Assembly: GCA_021292165.1 (NCBI GenBank)
Contig: CM037880.1
Location: forward strand, 224,284,467-224,348,466
Origin: Shinisaurus crocodilurus
Lineage: Eukaryota; Chordata; Lepidosauria; Squamata; Shinisauridae
DNA: 64,000 nucleotides
Direction of reading: 5' to 3'
Notes under the pieces: model-generated
Seen by the model: only the letters and a program-made list of their open reading frames with translations
What the model was told of the DNA's origin: nothing
Database searches by the model: none
Shown: positions 51,081-61,682 of the stretch, piece after piece
Position numbering within the stretch: position 1 is the first letter of the stretch
Layout of the letters: each line of letters opens with the position of its first letter
Made by a program: the position numbers and the translations under genes

Positions 51081-51712
51081 GCAGCTCTAGAAGTCAGCCT
51101 CATGAAAAAGGGAAGGGCGAATCCAAGCCCAGCAGGACAGTCTCCTGCTCCTCGTCAGGCTTGGATGGTGGTCAAGTGGCGGTCTTCTCATCGTTTCCTC
51201 GCAGTCACCTCACAAAGTGCCAATGGCATCCCGCAGGCCAACATTTCACTGCTCCTCCCCGGTGGGCCTGCAGTGCAGGTAGGGTGGCCACTGGCCAGGT
51301 GTCCTCTTTTACAGAAGGCAGCCCTCTGTCTGAAGGGCTGACAGAGGACTGTCCTCTGTTTGAAGGGGGGTCTGGTCCAATTCCATTTTAAAGATGACCC
51401 AAAAGAACAGTTGCCCACCAAGAATTGTTCACTCCTGGACAGCACCTGAACAGGCAGGCACACAGCTTCCCTGGTGCCCATCTTCCACACTATGCTGGGT
51501 TTCTATTTACATTATAACAATTATTTCTAAGCTTGCATCTACACATATAAATAGCACATGCAGATTTTATGCAAATCGACAACCCCTTTTGTCCTCTTTT
51601 TGGTGAAGCATCCCCTCTCTTTTGCCAGTTCATAAGTGGCCACCCTAAGTGCACGGAGCAGGCAGGAAGCCAGGCCTGACTAGGACATCAGCTCTAGAGT
51701 CTCCTGCTGTTC
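51081..51712. other. Non-coding, no clear feature
   Basis: Unique-looking sequence; CCTCTGTTTGAAGGGG and GTCCTCTTTTTGGTGAAG suggest an old repeat, unnamed. No gene is seen. Confidence 0.35.
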
Positions 51713-52030
51713 TGTCCCACTTTATCACGCCAGACAGTGCAGCTGCAAACAGATTCTTTATTGCTACAAGCAATAACGAAAAGTCCATACACCAAACACC
51801 AGTCCAAGAAACAAGCCGAAGTCGAGTCAATCCAAGGTTCAGAGGGTAAGAGATAAGGGTTCAAGAGTCCCAAGTCCAGAATCGTAGCAGCCAGCCAGGA
51901 GATCAGATCGAGGGAATCAAGGAGCGTAGAAACTTTGCCAGGTAACAGCATTGTTGCTTTCTACACGGAACGTGGGTCAGCAGCTATGGTATAAACCCTG
52001 ACCCAGCCTTGATGTCAGTCTAAGTCCGAT
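51713..52030 (-). mobile_element. Possible LTR fragment, minus orientation
   Basis: On the minus strand an AATAAAGAATC poly(A)-like signal (about 51762) is preceded by GGACTTGGGACTC and GGATTGACTCGACTT runs of the style seen in vertebrate gypsy/ERV R regions. Clear LTR ends and a target duplication were not found. The adjoining minus frame (52704-52015, 229 residues) shows no domain. Confidence 0.3.
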
Positions 52031-52704
52031 TCTGGATCTTGGCACGGGTACCGAGCCAGGAGATGCCTGCTACACCTCCTCCTGCTCACGTGCCTTTCAG
52101 CCAGGCGTTTCTCCTGGCGTCTTTGGGACGGACGGCCGCAACCCTGAAGGGCCCTCCTCCCCTGAGCCCTCCTGGCAGCCCAAGACCACCAGCACCTGCA
52201 GCTGAGAATCCTCCTGTTCCCCAGGGGAGGGGGGACTGGCCAAGGTCGACTGGCCTTGGCCGCCATCAGCCACAGGTGTGAGCCCTCCCTGTACCAGCTC
52301 CTCTTCTGTGTCAGAGCTGGCACTGAAGCAAGACCCCACACCTGCAGAGTCAGGAGCACATGCAACATCCAGCGCAATCCCAAAATCTCAAGGATGCGCT
52401 CCAAGGTGGATATGGGCTTTTTCTGCAGCCTGGCACTCAGCGCCAAGCCCGCTGCCTCCTCCCACATGGGCAGATGTGGGTTGCCATGTAGCAAGCTGTC
52501 CCTTGATAGCTTCTCACTCTCCCTCAACACTACGAGGGTCAATTGTCCGGCGGGCTGATGAGTTGCGTGTTGCCATATGAGCTGAGCGAGTGGCCCAGCA
52601 ATCCCAAGGACCTCTTTGCCATACAGCCGCCTTGAAGAAATTTGGTCTCCACTCACACCTGGCTGTAAGTAGACCATTAGTAGCAGACTACTGGGTTTGT
52701 ACAT
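52031..52704 (-). other. Unrecognised minus-strand frame, possibly LTR-element derived
   Basis: A 229-residue frame runs 52704-52015. Its C-terminus is basic (QRRQEKRLAERHVSRRR) and it continues straight into the LTR-like fragment. No domain or motif is recognised and codon evidence is weak. It could be decayed retroelement sequence or chance. Confidence 0.3.
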
Positions 52705-52858
52705 AGATTTAATAGATCATAGAGTTGGAAGGGGCCTACGAGGCCATCGAGTCCAACCCCCTGCTCAATGCAGGAAACTAGAGGAGGGGTCTCCCATCCA
52801 AGTAACAACCAGGCCTGACCCTGCTTAGCTTTCCACGCTCAGACAAGCTGAGCCAGCG
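52705..52858 (-). mobile_element. 5S-CR1 SINE, copy 9
   Basis: Minus copy: ATAGAGTTGGAAGGGGCCTA, GGTCTCCCATCCAAGTAACA, CCCTGCTTAGCTTTCCACGC and CAGACAAGCTGAGCCAGCG. Confidence 0.9.
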
Positions 52859-52974
52859 TCCACGCCATGTACTCTGTGGGGGTATCTAGGTGAGGCTTGG
52901 GCTGGAGCTGTACTGTAGAGATCTCTTAGCTTTGCTGCCAAAACGTATTGGGGAGGAATCAACTGACATCTACC

Positions 52975-53560
52975 TGTGACGTAACCCCACAATTCAGTTC
53001 CTTGGTGTATGTCTGCTTTAGTATGTTTAGTGTGTCTAGAATGTTGAACCGAGTGGGTGTGGTTTGTGATGTCTTGGAAAGGGTGCGGGAGGAGTATATA
53101 AGGAGTGTTTGAGTGATGTCAGAGTTAGGTTAAGAAGTCGAGTTAAGGCAGTTAGTGTGTTATTATGGGAGAGTGTTTAGTGTGCTGGGAGTGTTAGAGA
53201 GTTTGGGAGTTAGGTTAGGTGGGTTATTTGTGTCTTGTCAGGAGTTTTAAGAGGAATCAGTGATTGTATGAGGAGTGAAAGTATTTAGAATTGTAGGGAC
53301 TTAGGTTAATTATAAAGTGTTTGGGGTAGGCAGGTTTTAAGTTATTTTCTGGAACTAAGATTTTGAGAATTAAAATAAACTTATTTTTATTTTCTTTGCT
53401 ACACACACCTTTGTACCCTTAGTATCATAAACTTAAAAATAGATCCTTAATAACCAGTATTAATCTTTTCCCTCATTAGTAGGGGAAAGGTTTCATTTGA
53501 CCCTCCCCTCAGGTTTTTAAGTGTTGGTGCTTAGCCTGAGAAGGGTTTATGCGCCTGGTC
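52975..53560 (+). mobile_element. Possible LTR-like promoter unit
   Basis: Starts TGTGACGTAACCCCAC (a CRE-like TGACGTAA), has a TATA box AGTATATAAGG (about 53092-53102) and, about 280 bp further on, AATAAA (53374-53379) in an AT-rich setting. This U3-R-U5-like order suggests a solo LTR. The 3' end and a target duplication were not found. Confidence 0.35.
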
Positions 53561-53859
53561 CTAAAGTGTAAAGGGCCGTGTCCTCGCACCACCCCATTCT
53601 CAATTCCCCACCATCAGCAGCTGACCCAGCCCCGAGCATGAATGTCATGGACCAGGACCCCAAACCCCCTCACCCTCAGAGGATCCTGACCCTTTGTCCT
53701 CCAAGAAGGCTCCAGAGTTAAGAGCTCAGGAAGACGATTTGGTCATGCAAAGGTATCATAAGGGTTCCAACTCCCCAGGACCTAGTTCCCCAGAAAGATC
53801 CCAGGGTTGGCTCCCCTACATCCAGAGGAAGTTGCCTTGCCATCTCCGGAGTCCAGCCA
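53561..53859. other. Non-coding, or decayed 5' part of the next LINE
   Basis: Unique-looking sequence leading into the CR1 reverse-transcriptase frame. No separate feature is recognised. Confidence 0.4.
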
Positions 53860-55164
53860 TGCGGACACAGCCACTTTTATGTCATTGCAGTTTGAGGCAA
53901 TCTTTGAGAAATCATGGAGGACAGGTGATGTGCCAGACGACTGGAGGAGGGCAAATGTTGTTCCCATCTTCAAAAAGGGCAAGAAGGAGGAACCTTGGAA
54001 CTATAGGCCAGTCAGTCTGACATCAATCCCTGGGAAATTTTTGGAGCAGATTATAAAAAAGTCAGTCTGCAAGCTGCTTGAAAACAATGCAGTGATTACT
54101 AGAAGCCAGCATGGATTTGTCAAGAACAAATCCTGCCAGACTAATCTGATCTCATTTTTTGATCAGGTAACCTCCCTTGTGGACTGTGGGAATGCTGTGG
54201 ACATCATATATCTGGACTTCAGCAAAGCTTTCGACAAAGTGCCTCATGATATCCTGATTAGCAAGCTAGATAAAAGTGCGCTAGATGGAACAACTATCAG
54301 GTGGATCCACAATTGGCTACAGAATCATAGAATCATAGAAAAGTAGAGTTGGAAGGGGCCTACAAGGCCATCGAGTCCAACCCCCTGCTCAATGCAGGAA
54401 TCCAGGTCAAAGCATCTCTGACAGATGGCTGTCCAGCTGCACCTTGAATGCCTCCAGAGTGGGAGAGCCCACCACCTCCCTAGGTAGTTGATTCCATTGT
54501 CTTATTGCTCTGACAGTCAGGAAAATTTTCCTGATGTTTAGGTGGAATCTGGGTTCCTGTAACTTGAGCCCATTATTCCGTGTCCTGCAAACTGGGATGA
54601 TCGAGAAGAGATCCTGGCCCTCCTCTGTGTGACATCCCTTCAAGTACTGGAAGAGTGCAATCATATCTCCCCTCAGTCTCCTCTTCTGAAGGCTAAACAT
54701 GCCCAGTTCTTTCAGTCTCTCCTCATAGGGCCTTGTTTCCAGTCCCTTTATCATCCTTGTTGCCCTCCTCTGAACCCTCTCCAGTTTGTCTACGTCCTTC
54801 TTAAAGTGTGGTGCCAGAACTGGACGCAGTACTCAAGATGAGGCCTAACCAGTGCTGAGTAAAGGGGAATTATCACTTCCCGCGATTTGGAAGCTATACT
54901 TCTATTAATGCAGCCCAAAATAGCATTTGCCTTCTTTGCAGCCACATCGCATTGCTGGCTCATATTCAGTTTGTGATCTACCACAATTCCAAGATCCTTC
55001 TCACTTGTAGTATTGTTGAGCCAAGTGTCCCCCATTCTGTAACTCTGCATTTGGAGTGCTTATCAATGGTTCCTTCTCAAACTGGGGAGAGGTAACAAGC
55101 GGGGTACCACAGGGCTCGGTGCTGGGCCCAGGGCTCTTCAACGTTTTTATTAATGACTTGGATG
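53860..55164 (+). mobile_element. CR1 LINE reverse-transcriptase fragment, split
   Basis: Plus-strand RT: 53860-54323 reads SLQFEAIFEKSWRTGDVPDD, WRRANVVPIFKKGKKEEPWN, RPVSLTSIPGKFLEQIIKK, QHGFVKNKSCQTNLISFFD and IIYLDFSKAFDKVPHDILIS without a stop. It resumes at 55052-55164 as [20 protein letters not shown] then [17 protein letters not shown]. The catalytic YADD box is not reached because an RTE LINE fragment begins at 55165. The gap holds another CR1 in opposite orientation. Confidence 0.9.
54324..55050 (-). mobile_element. CR1 LINE 3' part nested in the CR1 RT
   Basis: Minus strand: terminal AATCATAGAATCATAG, 3' UTR, then LFSIIPVCRTRNNGLKLQEP upstream to MIKGLETRPYEERLKELGMF, KANAILGCINRSIASKSREV and VRPHLEYCVQFW. 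About 700 bp of the RT C-terminal half, with few breaks. It interrupts the plus-strand CR1. Confidence 0.92.
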
Positions 55165-55665
55165 AGGAGGTACAGGGCAGAAGCATACGGAAAACTTGGT
55201 CTCTCACTTAACATCAAAAAAACCAAAGTGCTTCATCAGCAAGTGCAAGCTAACCCTTTGGTGATGCCATCTATCCAGCTTGGCGGGACAATACTGGAAA
55301 ATGTTGATCATTTTCTCTATCTTGGCAGCTATCTTTCTGTTACAGCTAACATCGACAGTGAAATCCAACATCGTCTGAGCTCCGCAAGTGCCGCGTTTTC
55401 TCGAATGAAACATAGAGTGTTCGAGGATCGGGATATTTGTAAGAAGACCAAAACACTGGTTTATGAAGCCATTGTATTACCAACTTTATTGTATGCCTGC
55501 GAAACATGGACTATCTATAAACGTCACCTCCAACTCCTTGAAAGATTTCATCAATGTTGCCTCCGGAAAATCCTGTGAATTACTTGGGAAGATAGGCGAA
55601 CAAAGGTCAGTGTACTGGAAGAAGCAAAGACTACTAGCATTGAAAAAATGATCCTTCAACGCCAG
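55165..55665 (+). mobile_element. RTE-type LINE internal fragment
   Basis: Plus strand: [56 protein letters not shown] and IEKMILQRQ in outline, with a stop after CLRKIL. Both ends are truncated. Its right break falls at the segment where the copy at 48025-48538 begins. Confidence 0.88.
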
Positions 55666-55854
55666 GACTAGCACCTCTGATCTTGACAGATAACTTTATG
55701 TCCAGTTGGCTAAGAGGTGCTGAGGAGAAATCGAAACGCTATGGGTTCACCCCTGCAGCCTTATTATTACATCTAGGGCGGGCCTCACAGTGCTAAAACA
55801 ACAATTAGACAACGGATCTGGGATACTGATTTACAGGAAGACAGGGCAAGAAGA

Positions 55855-56120
55855 CAGAGCCAGTGTGGCGTAGTGGTGAGAGTGTTGGACTGGGACTCGG
55901 GAGATCCGGGTTCTAGTCCCCGCTCAGCCATGAAACCCACTGGGTGACTTTGGGCCAGTCACTGACTCTCAGCCTAACCTACCTCACAGGGTTGTTGTGA
56001 GGATAAAATGGAGAGGAGGAGGAGGAGGATTATGTAAGCCGCCTTGGGATCCTTGCAGGAAAAAAAGGTGGGGTATAAATATAATAAATGAAATGAAATG
56101 AAATGAAATGAAATAAATAA
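55855..56120 (+). mobile_element. tRNA-derived squamate SINE
   Basis: AGAGCCAGTGTGGCGTAGTG head, GGGTTCTAGTCCCCGCTCAG B box, CTAACCTACCTCACAGGGTT, GATAAAATGGAGAGGAGGAG, a tail GTGGGGTATAAATATAATAA and an (ATGAA)n run at about 56086-56120. Confidence 0.92.
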
Positions 56121-56394
56121 GAACCCTGCGTTACCCTGCAATAGGACATCATAGCTTAAACTTCAATGCGGCTTACTACGTATTCACCTTGGCACGATTA
56201 ACGTGCTTCCATCAGCCCTGCTGCCCCCGCCATTTCTCCAGGGGGCTGCCCCCAGTGGGGCAGAAGCACCGGGGGAGTGGTGGGGAAGAGTAGCACTGGC
56301 CAGCAGACAGAGAGGGGCTGGCCCTTGCCTGGGCAGCGGAGAAAGGGGCAGGACGCCAGCCGGGGCACGGCACAGACGGGGTTAATGCGGAGGG
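56121..56394. other. Non-coding, no clear feature
   Basis: Unique-looking GC-moderate sequence. Nothing is recognised. Confidence 0.35.
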
Positions 56395-56660
56395 TTTCAC
56401 ACTCCAGTACACCCTCTCAGCTCCCGGCATCGGCTGGGTCCAGGTGCCAGTAATTAGCTGTGTTTGGTTAATTGGCCCCTCAGATGGCAGCTACAGAGCA
56501 GGTCAGTTGGCAGCCATGCTAATGAGGCGGGCCAGATCCTGCAGCCTGCAGCCTTGCCCAGGCAGCCGGAGAGGGTTGGCTCAGCTTCCCTCCGAAGACG
56601 CTCACAGCCCCTCTCGCCCCATCGGCCACCATGGCCCTCCTGCACCTCTCCCTTTCTCCC
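56395..56660. promoter_or_regulatory. Candidate enhancer with E-boxes and homeodomain motifs
   Basis: Repeat-free patch holding CCAGGTGCCAGTAATTAGCT, GGTTAATTGGC, TCAGATGGCAGCTAC and CCATGCTAATGAGGC. CAGGTG and CAGATG E-boxes beside TAATTA sites are what proneural and homeodomain inputs would need. CAGGTG is also a Snail/Scratch-type site, so autoregulation is conceivable. All of this is inference. Confidence 0.38.
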
Positions 56661-56697
56661 CTCTCCACTGCAGTGGGGCAGGGCAGCAGAAAGAAAT

Positions 56698-56793
56698 GGA
56701 TGTTTTAAAGATGTTTTAAAGATGTTTTTAAGATGTTTTAAGGATGTTTTTAAGATGTTTTAAGATGTTTTTAGGATGTTTTAAGATGTTTAA
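56698..56793 (+). repeat. GATGTTTTAA tandem repeat
   Basis: About eight to nine imperfect 10-12-bp units of GATGTTTTAAA/GATGTTTTTAA. Confidence 0.9.
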
Positions 56794-56827
56794 TAGTATA
56801 TATTGTGTTGTTTTAGTTTAGGTATTT

Positions 56828-56907
56828 TATATTTTCTGTTGTTCCCCGCCTCGATCTAGATGGAGAGGCGGGTAATAAATAAAATATTATTATTATTATT
56901 ATTATTA
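56828..56907 (+). mobile_element. LINE/SINE 3' end with (ATT)n tail
   Basis: TCTGTTGTTCCCCGCCTCGA, TCTAGATGGAGAGGCGGG, TAATAAATAAA and (ATT)n. Same family end as 36704-36812 in the opposite orientation. Confidence 0.6.
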
Positions 56908-58250
56908 AATGGCTGTGCTGCGGCCAAAGGGCCAGCGCTCTTTCTCCTGCTACCATGACTCTTTGACAGGTCTGCGCAGGATTTGCTCTGAACCCAGCCC
57001 GCCCCGGACTGAGCTCAAAATTCCTTTTCAAGGCCAGAGATCTCATTCCACAGATGGAGGGGGGGGGGTGATGTATCTCACTCAGCATTTGCAAAAGAAT
57101 TTCCCTTGTTAACTTACAAGCCCTTTTCTATTCCTGCTGCTGCAGCCCCTATTTTGCCAGAATGTGCTGGGGGACAGAGAACCACTTCTTTATTATTTAT
57201 TATTATTAATATTTATTTATCGCCCATCTGGCCGGCAACCGGCCACCCTATGGGCAATAGTTTTGGGAAGTTGTTGAGGAGGTGTTTCACTTCCCATGGA
57301 GGATGCATGTGTATATCTCATGCCCTTCTGTCACCACTGGTCAAACGGGTGTTGTAGGGTTTGGAAATAATACAAAATGCTGCCAAATTTGTTTGCTCGA
57401 GGGGAAAGCTGGATAAGTATTAATGCCAGGGGCAGAGACCTCCTCTTTCAAAATCTCCTGGAAATTATCTCATTGGTCTCCAGCCCTCTGGACAGACAAA
57501 AGACCACCCTGTATCAGGGAGGTGGCGTGTCCTCAGGCGAGATTTGTGGGGGTCACTTCAGAACAGAAAGAAATGGCATCATTGATTAATGTTTTGAGCA
57601 GAGGTTCCTTCTCTCGGGCCCTGAACTACGAGGCCTGCATATTACACAAAGAGATTCTCCATTTCTCTGTACCAAATACAGCTTTCACTGGGGAGAAGGA
57701 GAGTGTCTCTGACCATGTGCAGAACATTTCCATTTACCACTGAATAACCACAGCTAGCTTGAGGTGGGACAGCAATCAGAGGACGCCTTGCGGATGGGAG
57801 GGATTTTTGTATGTGTGCGTACTTCAAATTACGCACCACTTCTCTGACAGACTAACCAGGGAGTGCAAATTTTCCTCCCAGAGGAGGAATGACCCAACTA
57901 CTAAATCTGTGACTAGCTCAATGGCCTCTTACTCTCTATTCATTTTGTTTGAGTGATTCTCAAAATTTGTAGTGATTATCATTTTAATTATAGCTGTATT
58001 ATAAATCACCATTTTAATTAGAAAAACAAGCCCTTTTAAAATTATAGTTTTAATTATTGTTGTGCAATACTTTAAACATTTGTACATTAAAAAAAAAATC
58101 CTTTATTTTGCCTTTGTACGAATCCGAGATGGCTAACGAAAGTTAAGACTCCCCAAATCAGCAACAATATGGTGAGGTGCAAAGAAGAGCCTGGTGGACG
58201 GAGACCTCAAAGATGCACACAGCAGAACAGGGAGCCAATGTGGGAAGGAG
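56908..58250. other. Non-coding, with a small L2 tail relic
   Basis: About 57190-57258 (TATTTATCGCCCATCTGGCC, GGCAACCGGCCACCC) matches the 3' UTR of the L2 at 49540-50165. The rest, including 57360-58140, is unique-looking and AT-rich toward the end. No gene is supported. Confidence 0.5.
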
Positions 58251-58930
58251 AGGCCCTGAGGCCATTGCTGTCAGGGGGGGTTATGCAGCTCACTTGTACA
58301 ATACCTCCTTTGCCTGTGGAAAGTCCATTGTTCAGTCCCTGGCAGCAGCTCCAGTTAAAAGGGTCTCAGAAATGCCCCTCTCTGCCCCCAAAGACCCTGG
58401 AGAACTGTGCCAGTAAGAATAGACAAACCAAGACTAGATGGACCAAGGCTCTGACCCACCATAAGGATGAATTTGGCAGGACCACCCTGAACTCCCTGAA
58501 GAGGGGAGACAAGTGCCGGGGTAGTGGAGGGAGCAAACAACCCTACCACTTCAAACATTCATCTTTTCCCGTACCTCTTCAAGCATTTGCCTTTATCTGC
58601 TGGGGTTCCACCACTATTTCCCCCTTTGTATTAGGGCTTCTTTCTCGTTGACTGCATGATCCCAGCCAATCAGGGATCACATAACCAGTGTGATAAGAAC
58701 ATAAGGAGAGTTGTGCTGGATAACACCTTCCCACCCGTGGTCCCCAGCAACTGGAATTGGACCGCACACTGCCTCTGGAGGTGATATATAGCCATCTTTA
58801 CTAGTAACATCACAATATTGTGTATCCAGTCAGAACTGCTATGGTGATGAAATCACGGAGGGCAAGCACAACGTGAGGGCAAAGTTTCCTGCGTTGCATT
58901 GCCCTAATTGGTGGGTGGGAGTATGGCCTG
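58251..58930. other. Non-coding with decayed SINE and LINE bits
   Basis: About 58255-58475 resembles a badly decayed Sauria-type SINE (CAGTCCCTGGCAGCAGCTCC ... GACTAGATGGACCAAGGCTC). About 58683-58800 carries a short CR1-group relic (CCAGCAACTGG, CACTGCCTCTGGAGG). No gene is seen. Confidence 0.45.
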
Positions 58931-59708
58931 CAGGGATGGGGACTCGGACTCGAGGACTCAACTCGTGAGTCGGACTGAGTCCCCCCTCTGACTCGACTCG
59001 GACTCGAGTCCCAATATTTTTAATGGGACTCGAGACTCGACTCGGGACTCGAGACCAAGGACTCGTCAACATCCCTGGGCTGTTGACGAGTCTTCTGGCT
59101 GTGCCAGAAGGAGCGCGATCACCGGTGAAGAGCGCATGGAAGCGAGGCGCGCCGCTGCTCGGCCACTATGGACAGCTACCAGGAGCGCAGCCCCAACGAT
59201 GTGTTGAGATTTATTTTGATTGATGTGTTGTTGTGGGGCATTTGGGTTAGGGTCAGACATTTTGGGTTTGGCTGCCTCTGCCTGCCTGTTTGGGGTTCCC
59301 AGCCTCCTCTGCCTGCCTGGTCTCTTCTTGACCTGTTCAACAGTTGAATTGTCCAAGACAAAGGCCTCTGCCTGCCTGCTTTGGGGTTCCCTGCCTCCTC
59401 TGCCAGCCTGGTTATTTTTGGGTTTGTCTGCCTGGTCTGTTCTTGCCAAAATCAGTTGCAGAGTTTTGAAATAAAAAGGCACACTTGTGCCTAGAATTTA
59501 TTTAAGCCACACATCTGAGGTAGCCTTATTTTGTTGGGGGGAAACCCCATTGATTTTAATAGGGACTCGTGGAGTCAGTTTTGGGAGTGACTCGTGACTC
59601 ATGACTCGTGAGTCACCATTTTGGACCAATGACTCGGACTCGAGACTCGGGTCCAAAGACTCGTGACTCGACTCGTGACTCGAGACCAAGGACTCTTCAA
59701 CATCCCTG
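58931..59708. mobile_element. hAT-type element with GAGTC-array ends, copy B
   Basis: 778-bp relative of copy A in opposite orientation: CAGGGATG ... CATCCCTG with the perfect 8-bp duplication ATGGCCTG at 58923-58930 and 59709-59716. Ends carry dense GACTC/GAGTC (58941-59070 and 59565-59695). The middle has AGTTTTGAAATAAAAAGGCA and GGTTTGTCTGCCTGGTCTGT shared with copy A, plus about 240 bp more (59090-59400) with CTCTGCCTGCCTG repeats. No transposase frame. Confidence 0.9.
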
Positions 59709-59716
59709 ATGGCCTG

Positions 59717-60708
59717 GTCTTGCATGGGTATCCGAGGAGGGAGGCCAGCGCAGCCATCACCCTTGCATGGACTACTGTGGCCAGACAATGCAGGCACTTC
59801 CCTGCCTGCCCTGCTGGCTATGCCCCGCCCCCCTGCTCTGTCTAACTGATGCGATCTCTATCCAGCCCCACACAATGGGCAAATACTTTGAGGCTCTGCT
59901 GAAAAATCCCTGAAGGCGGGGGCATATATCCCACACAGTAGGTGAAAGCATCTGCAAGACTGCGAACTGCCCCACTGGGCTCCTCCACAGCACATGCCCA
60001 CAAATGCACTCACGAAGTCTGCGGGAGCTGCCCCTCTGCATGCCCCACCATCTGCACAAGGAGAGGCAAAACTCCAGTAGCCCAGAGAGTCACACCGGGC
60101 TGAGGCAGCAGGAGGGCTCGCTTGTCTCGCTCAGTCGCCCGGCCGAGGCACGTGAGCGACTTCAAACACGCAAAGCAGGACTCAAGCGCCACGGGCCCTG
60201 CGTGTGTATGTGCAGTTGCAGCCCCCCAGTCTACAGGTTGACCCCCGTGGGGCTCAGACACCAGAACATCTGCTCCCTCGCTAATGAGGGCTGCTTTGGC
60301 CCTGAGCTGTCCGGGGTGGGTGGGTGGGATCCTGCCCTCCTCAAAGGCCAGGTAGCTTAAGCTGGAGACTTGGGAACACTCCCTTGGAAGCCACGGCTGG
60401 GCCACCGAAGGCAAATCACTTTGAGGTGACCCCCTGTCTTACAGCCGCTCTACCCGGAATCAATTCACATCAGGCCAGGCCAAAGGCATTCCGGTGCCCG
60501 AAGTGGAAAATCCAAACCGCCCCACCTCTCTGGCTAAATAAAATGGGGCACACTCCACCAGAAAGTGCTGCTACGCAAGCTCCACCGGAGTGAACGAGAG
60601 CGGCGCGCATCATTGTGCAGCCCTGGCGATGGGTGCAGCTGGAGCTCCCAGGAGAAGGGCTGGATCCGAGGATGGCCCAGCGTGTGCGCCTCTTCCTCCG
60701 CCTAAGGG
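59717..60708. other. Non-coding, no gene
   Basis: Unique-looking GC-moderate sequence. Frames of 89-134 residues on both strands are unsupported. No repeat is recognised. Confidence 0.4.
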
Positions 60709-61356
60709 TGTGTGGTTACATTCGGAACAGGTTAACACAGGGCCCTCCAACTGTGCTAAAATATAATTCAGTATATGATCACATAACTTGCAACAAATAT
60801 TTCCTATGCTTTTACTTGTATGTAATCCTATGCTACTCTGTATGTAGAAAGTTCTATCTCACATAATGAAATGTAACACAATGTAACACTATGATGCTAA
60901 TACAAAAGGCCTCTAAGGGGCCTCTTGATTTCTTGTGACCTGTTGAAGTAAACCTGTGTCTAACAGTTAATTAATATTGAGATAAAAAGAAGTTACTTTA
61001 AAGATGCCTTTCACTCCCTAAAAACTCCTCAGTACACACATGTCAATTAATTGTTATTTACTGCTTGAAAGAGAAACCAGATATTGTAAAAACATAACTA
61101 TGTCACAATAGAAAGAAAGAATGAGCTCACCTTATAGAATTTGTTAACACGCATGCGCGAAAGTAAGACGCTTGTAAAAAAAATATATAAAAATGCTTGT
61201 ATTTCTAATAGTGAAGGTCTCACTCCGTTTTGGAGTGAAACCATACAGCGCTGTATTTAAATAAAGAAATTCTTTTTACCTGCTCTGGTTGATTTATTGA
61301 GCCATAAGTCAGCTAGAAAACGAACCAAAAAAGTGGCTTAACTTCCTTACCACACA
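60709..61356 (+). mobile_element. ERV-like solo LTR
   Basis: 648 bp, TGTGTGGTTACATTCGG to CTTCCTTACCACACA, giving inverted ends TGTGTGGTTA/TTACCACACA. A TATA box (TATATAAAA, 61185-61193) is followed about 70 bp later by AATAAA (61259-61264) and a short U5-like end (CTGCTCTGGTTGATTTATTG). No internal viral genes flank it. A clear target duplication is missing; the right side abuts a MITE fragment. Orientation is plus by TATA and poly(A) order. Retroviral-type LTR by layout; the family is not named. Confidence 0.65.
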
Positions 61357-61480
61357 ACCTTGGGTCCCCAGATGTTGCTGGACTACAGCTCCCAGAATCC
61401 CTTGCCATTAGCCATGCTGGCTGGGTATGCTGGGAGCTGTAGGCCAGCAACATCTGGGGACCCAAGGCTGGAGAGCCCAG
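61353..61480. mobile_element. Palindromic hAT MITE, left end missing
   Basis: AACCTTGGGTCCCCAGATGT, GCTGGACTACAGCTCCCAGA, then the complement arm GGAGCTGTAGGCCAGCAACA and CTGGGGACCCAAGGCTGG. Closest to the element at 50807-51072. The left terminus is replaced by the LTR end. Confidence 0.8.
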
Positions 61481-61682
61481 GGTAGGGCTAACAGGAACAG
61501 ACTAACAGGAACATGCCTGCATTCTCTGGCCACAGCGGTCCATGCGATGGTGGGTGCTGAGCTCTCCTCCCACCTCCCACGATGCCCGTGCCAGACCAGG
61601 ACAGACTTCCTCCTTAGGCTAACGAGTGAGACCGTCCGTCATCCGCGACTCAACGTATTCTGAATGGACCTGACAGTTATAC

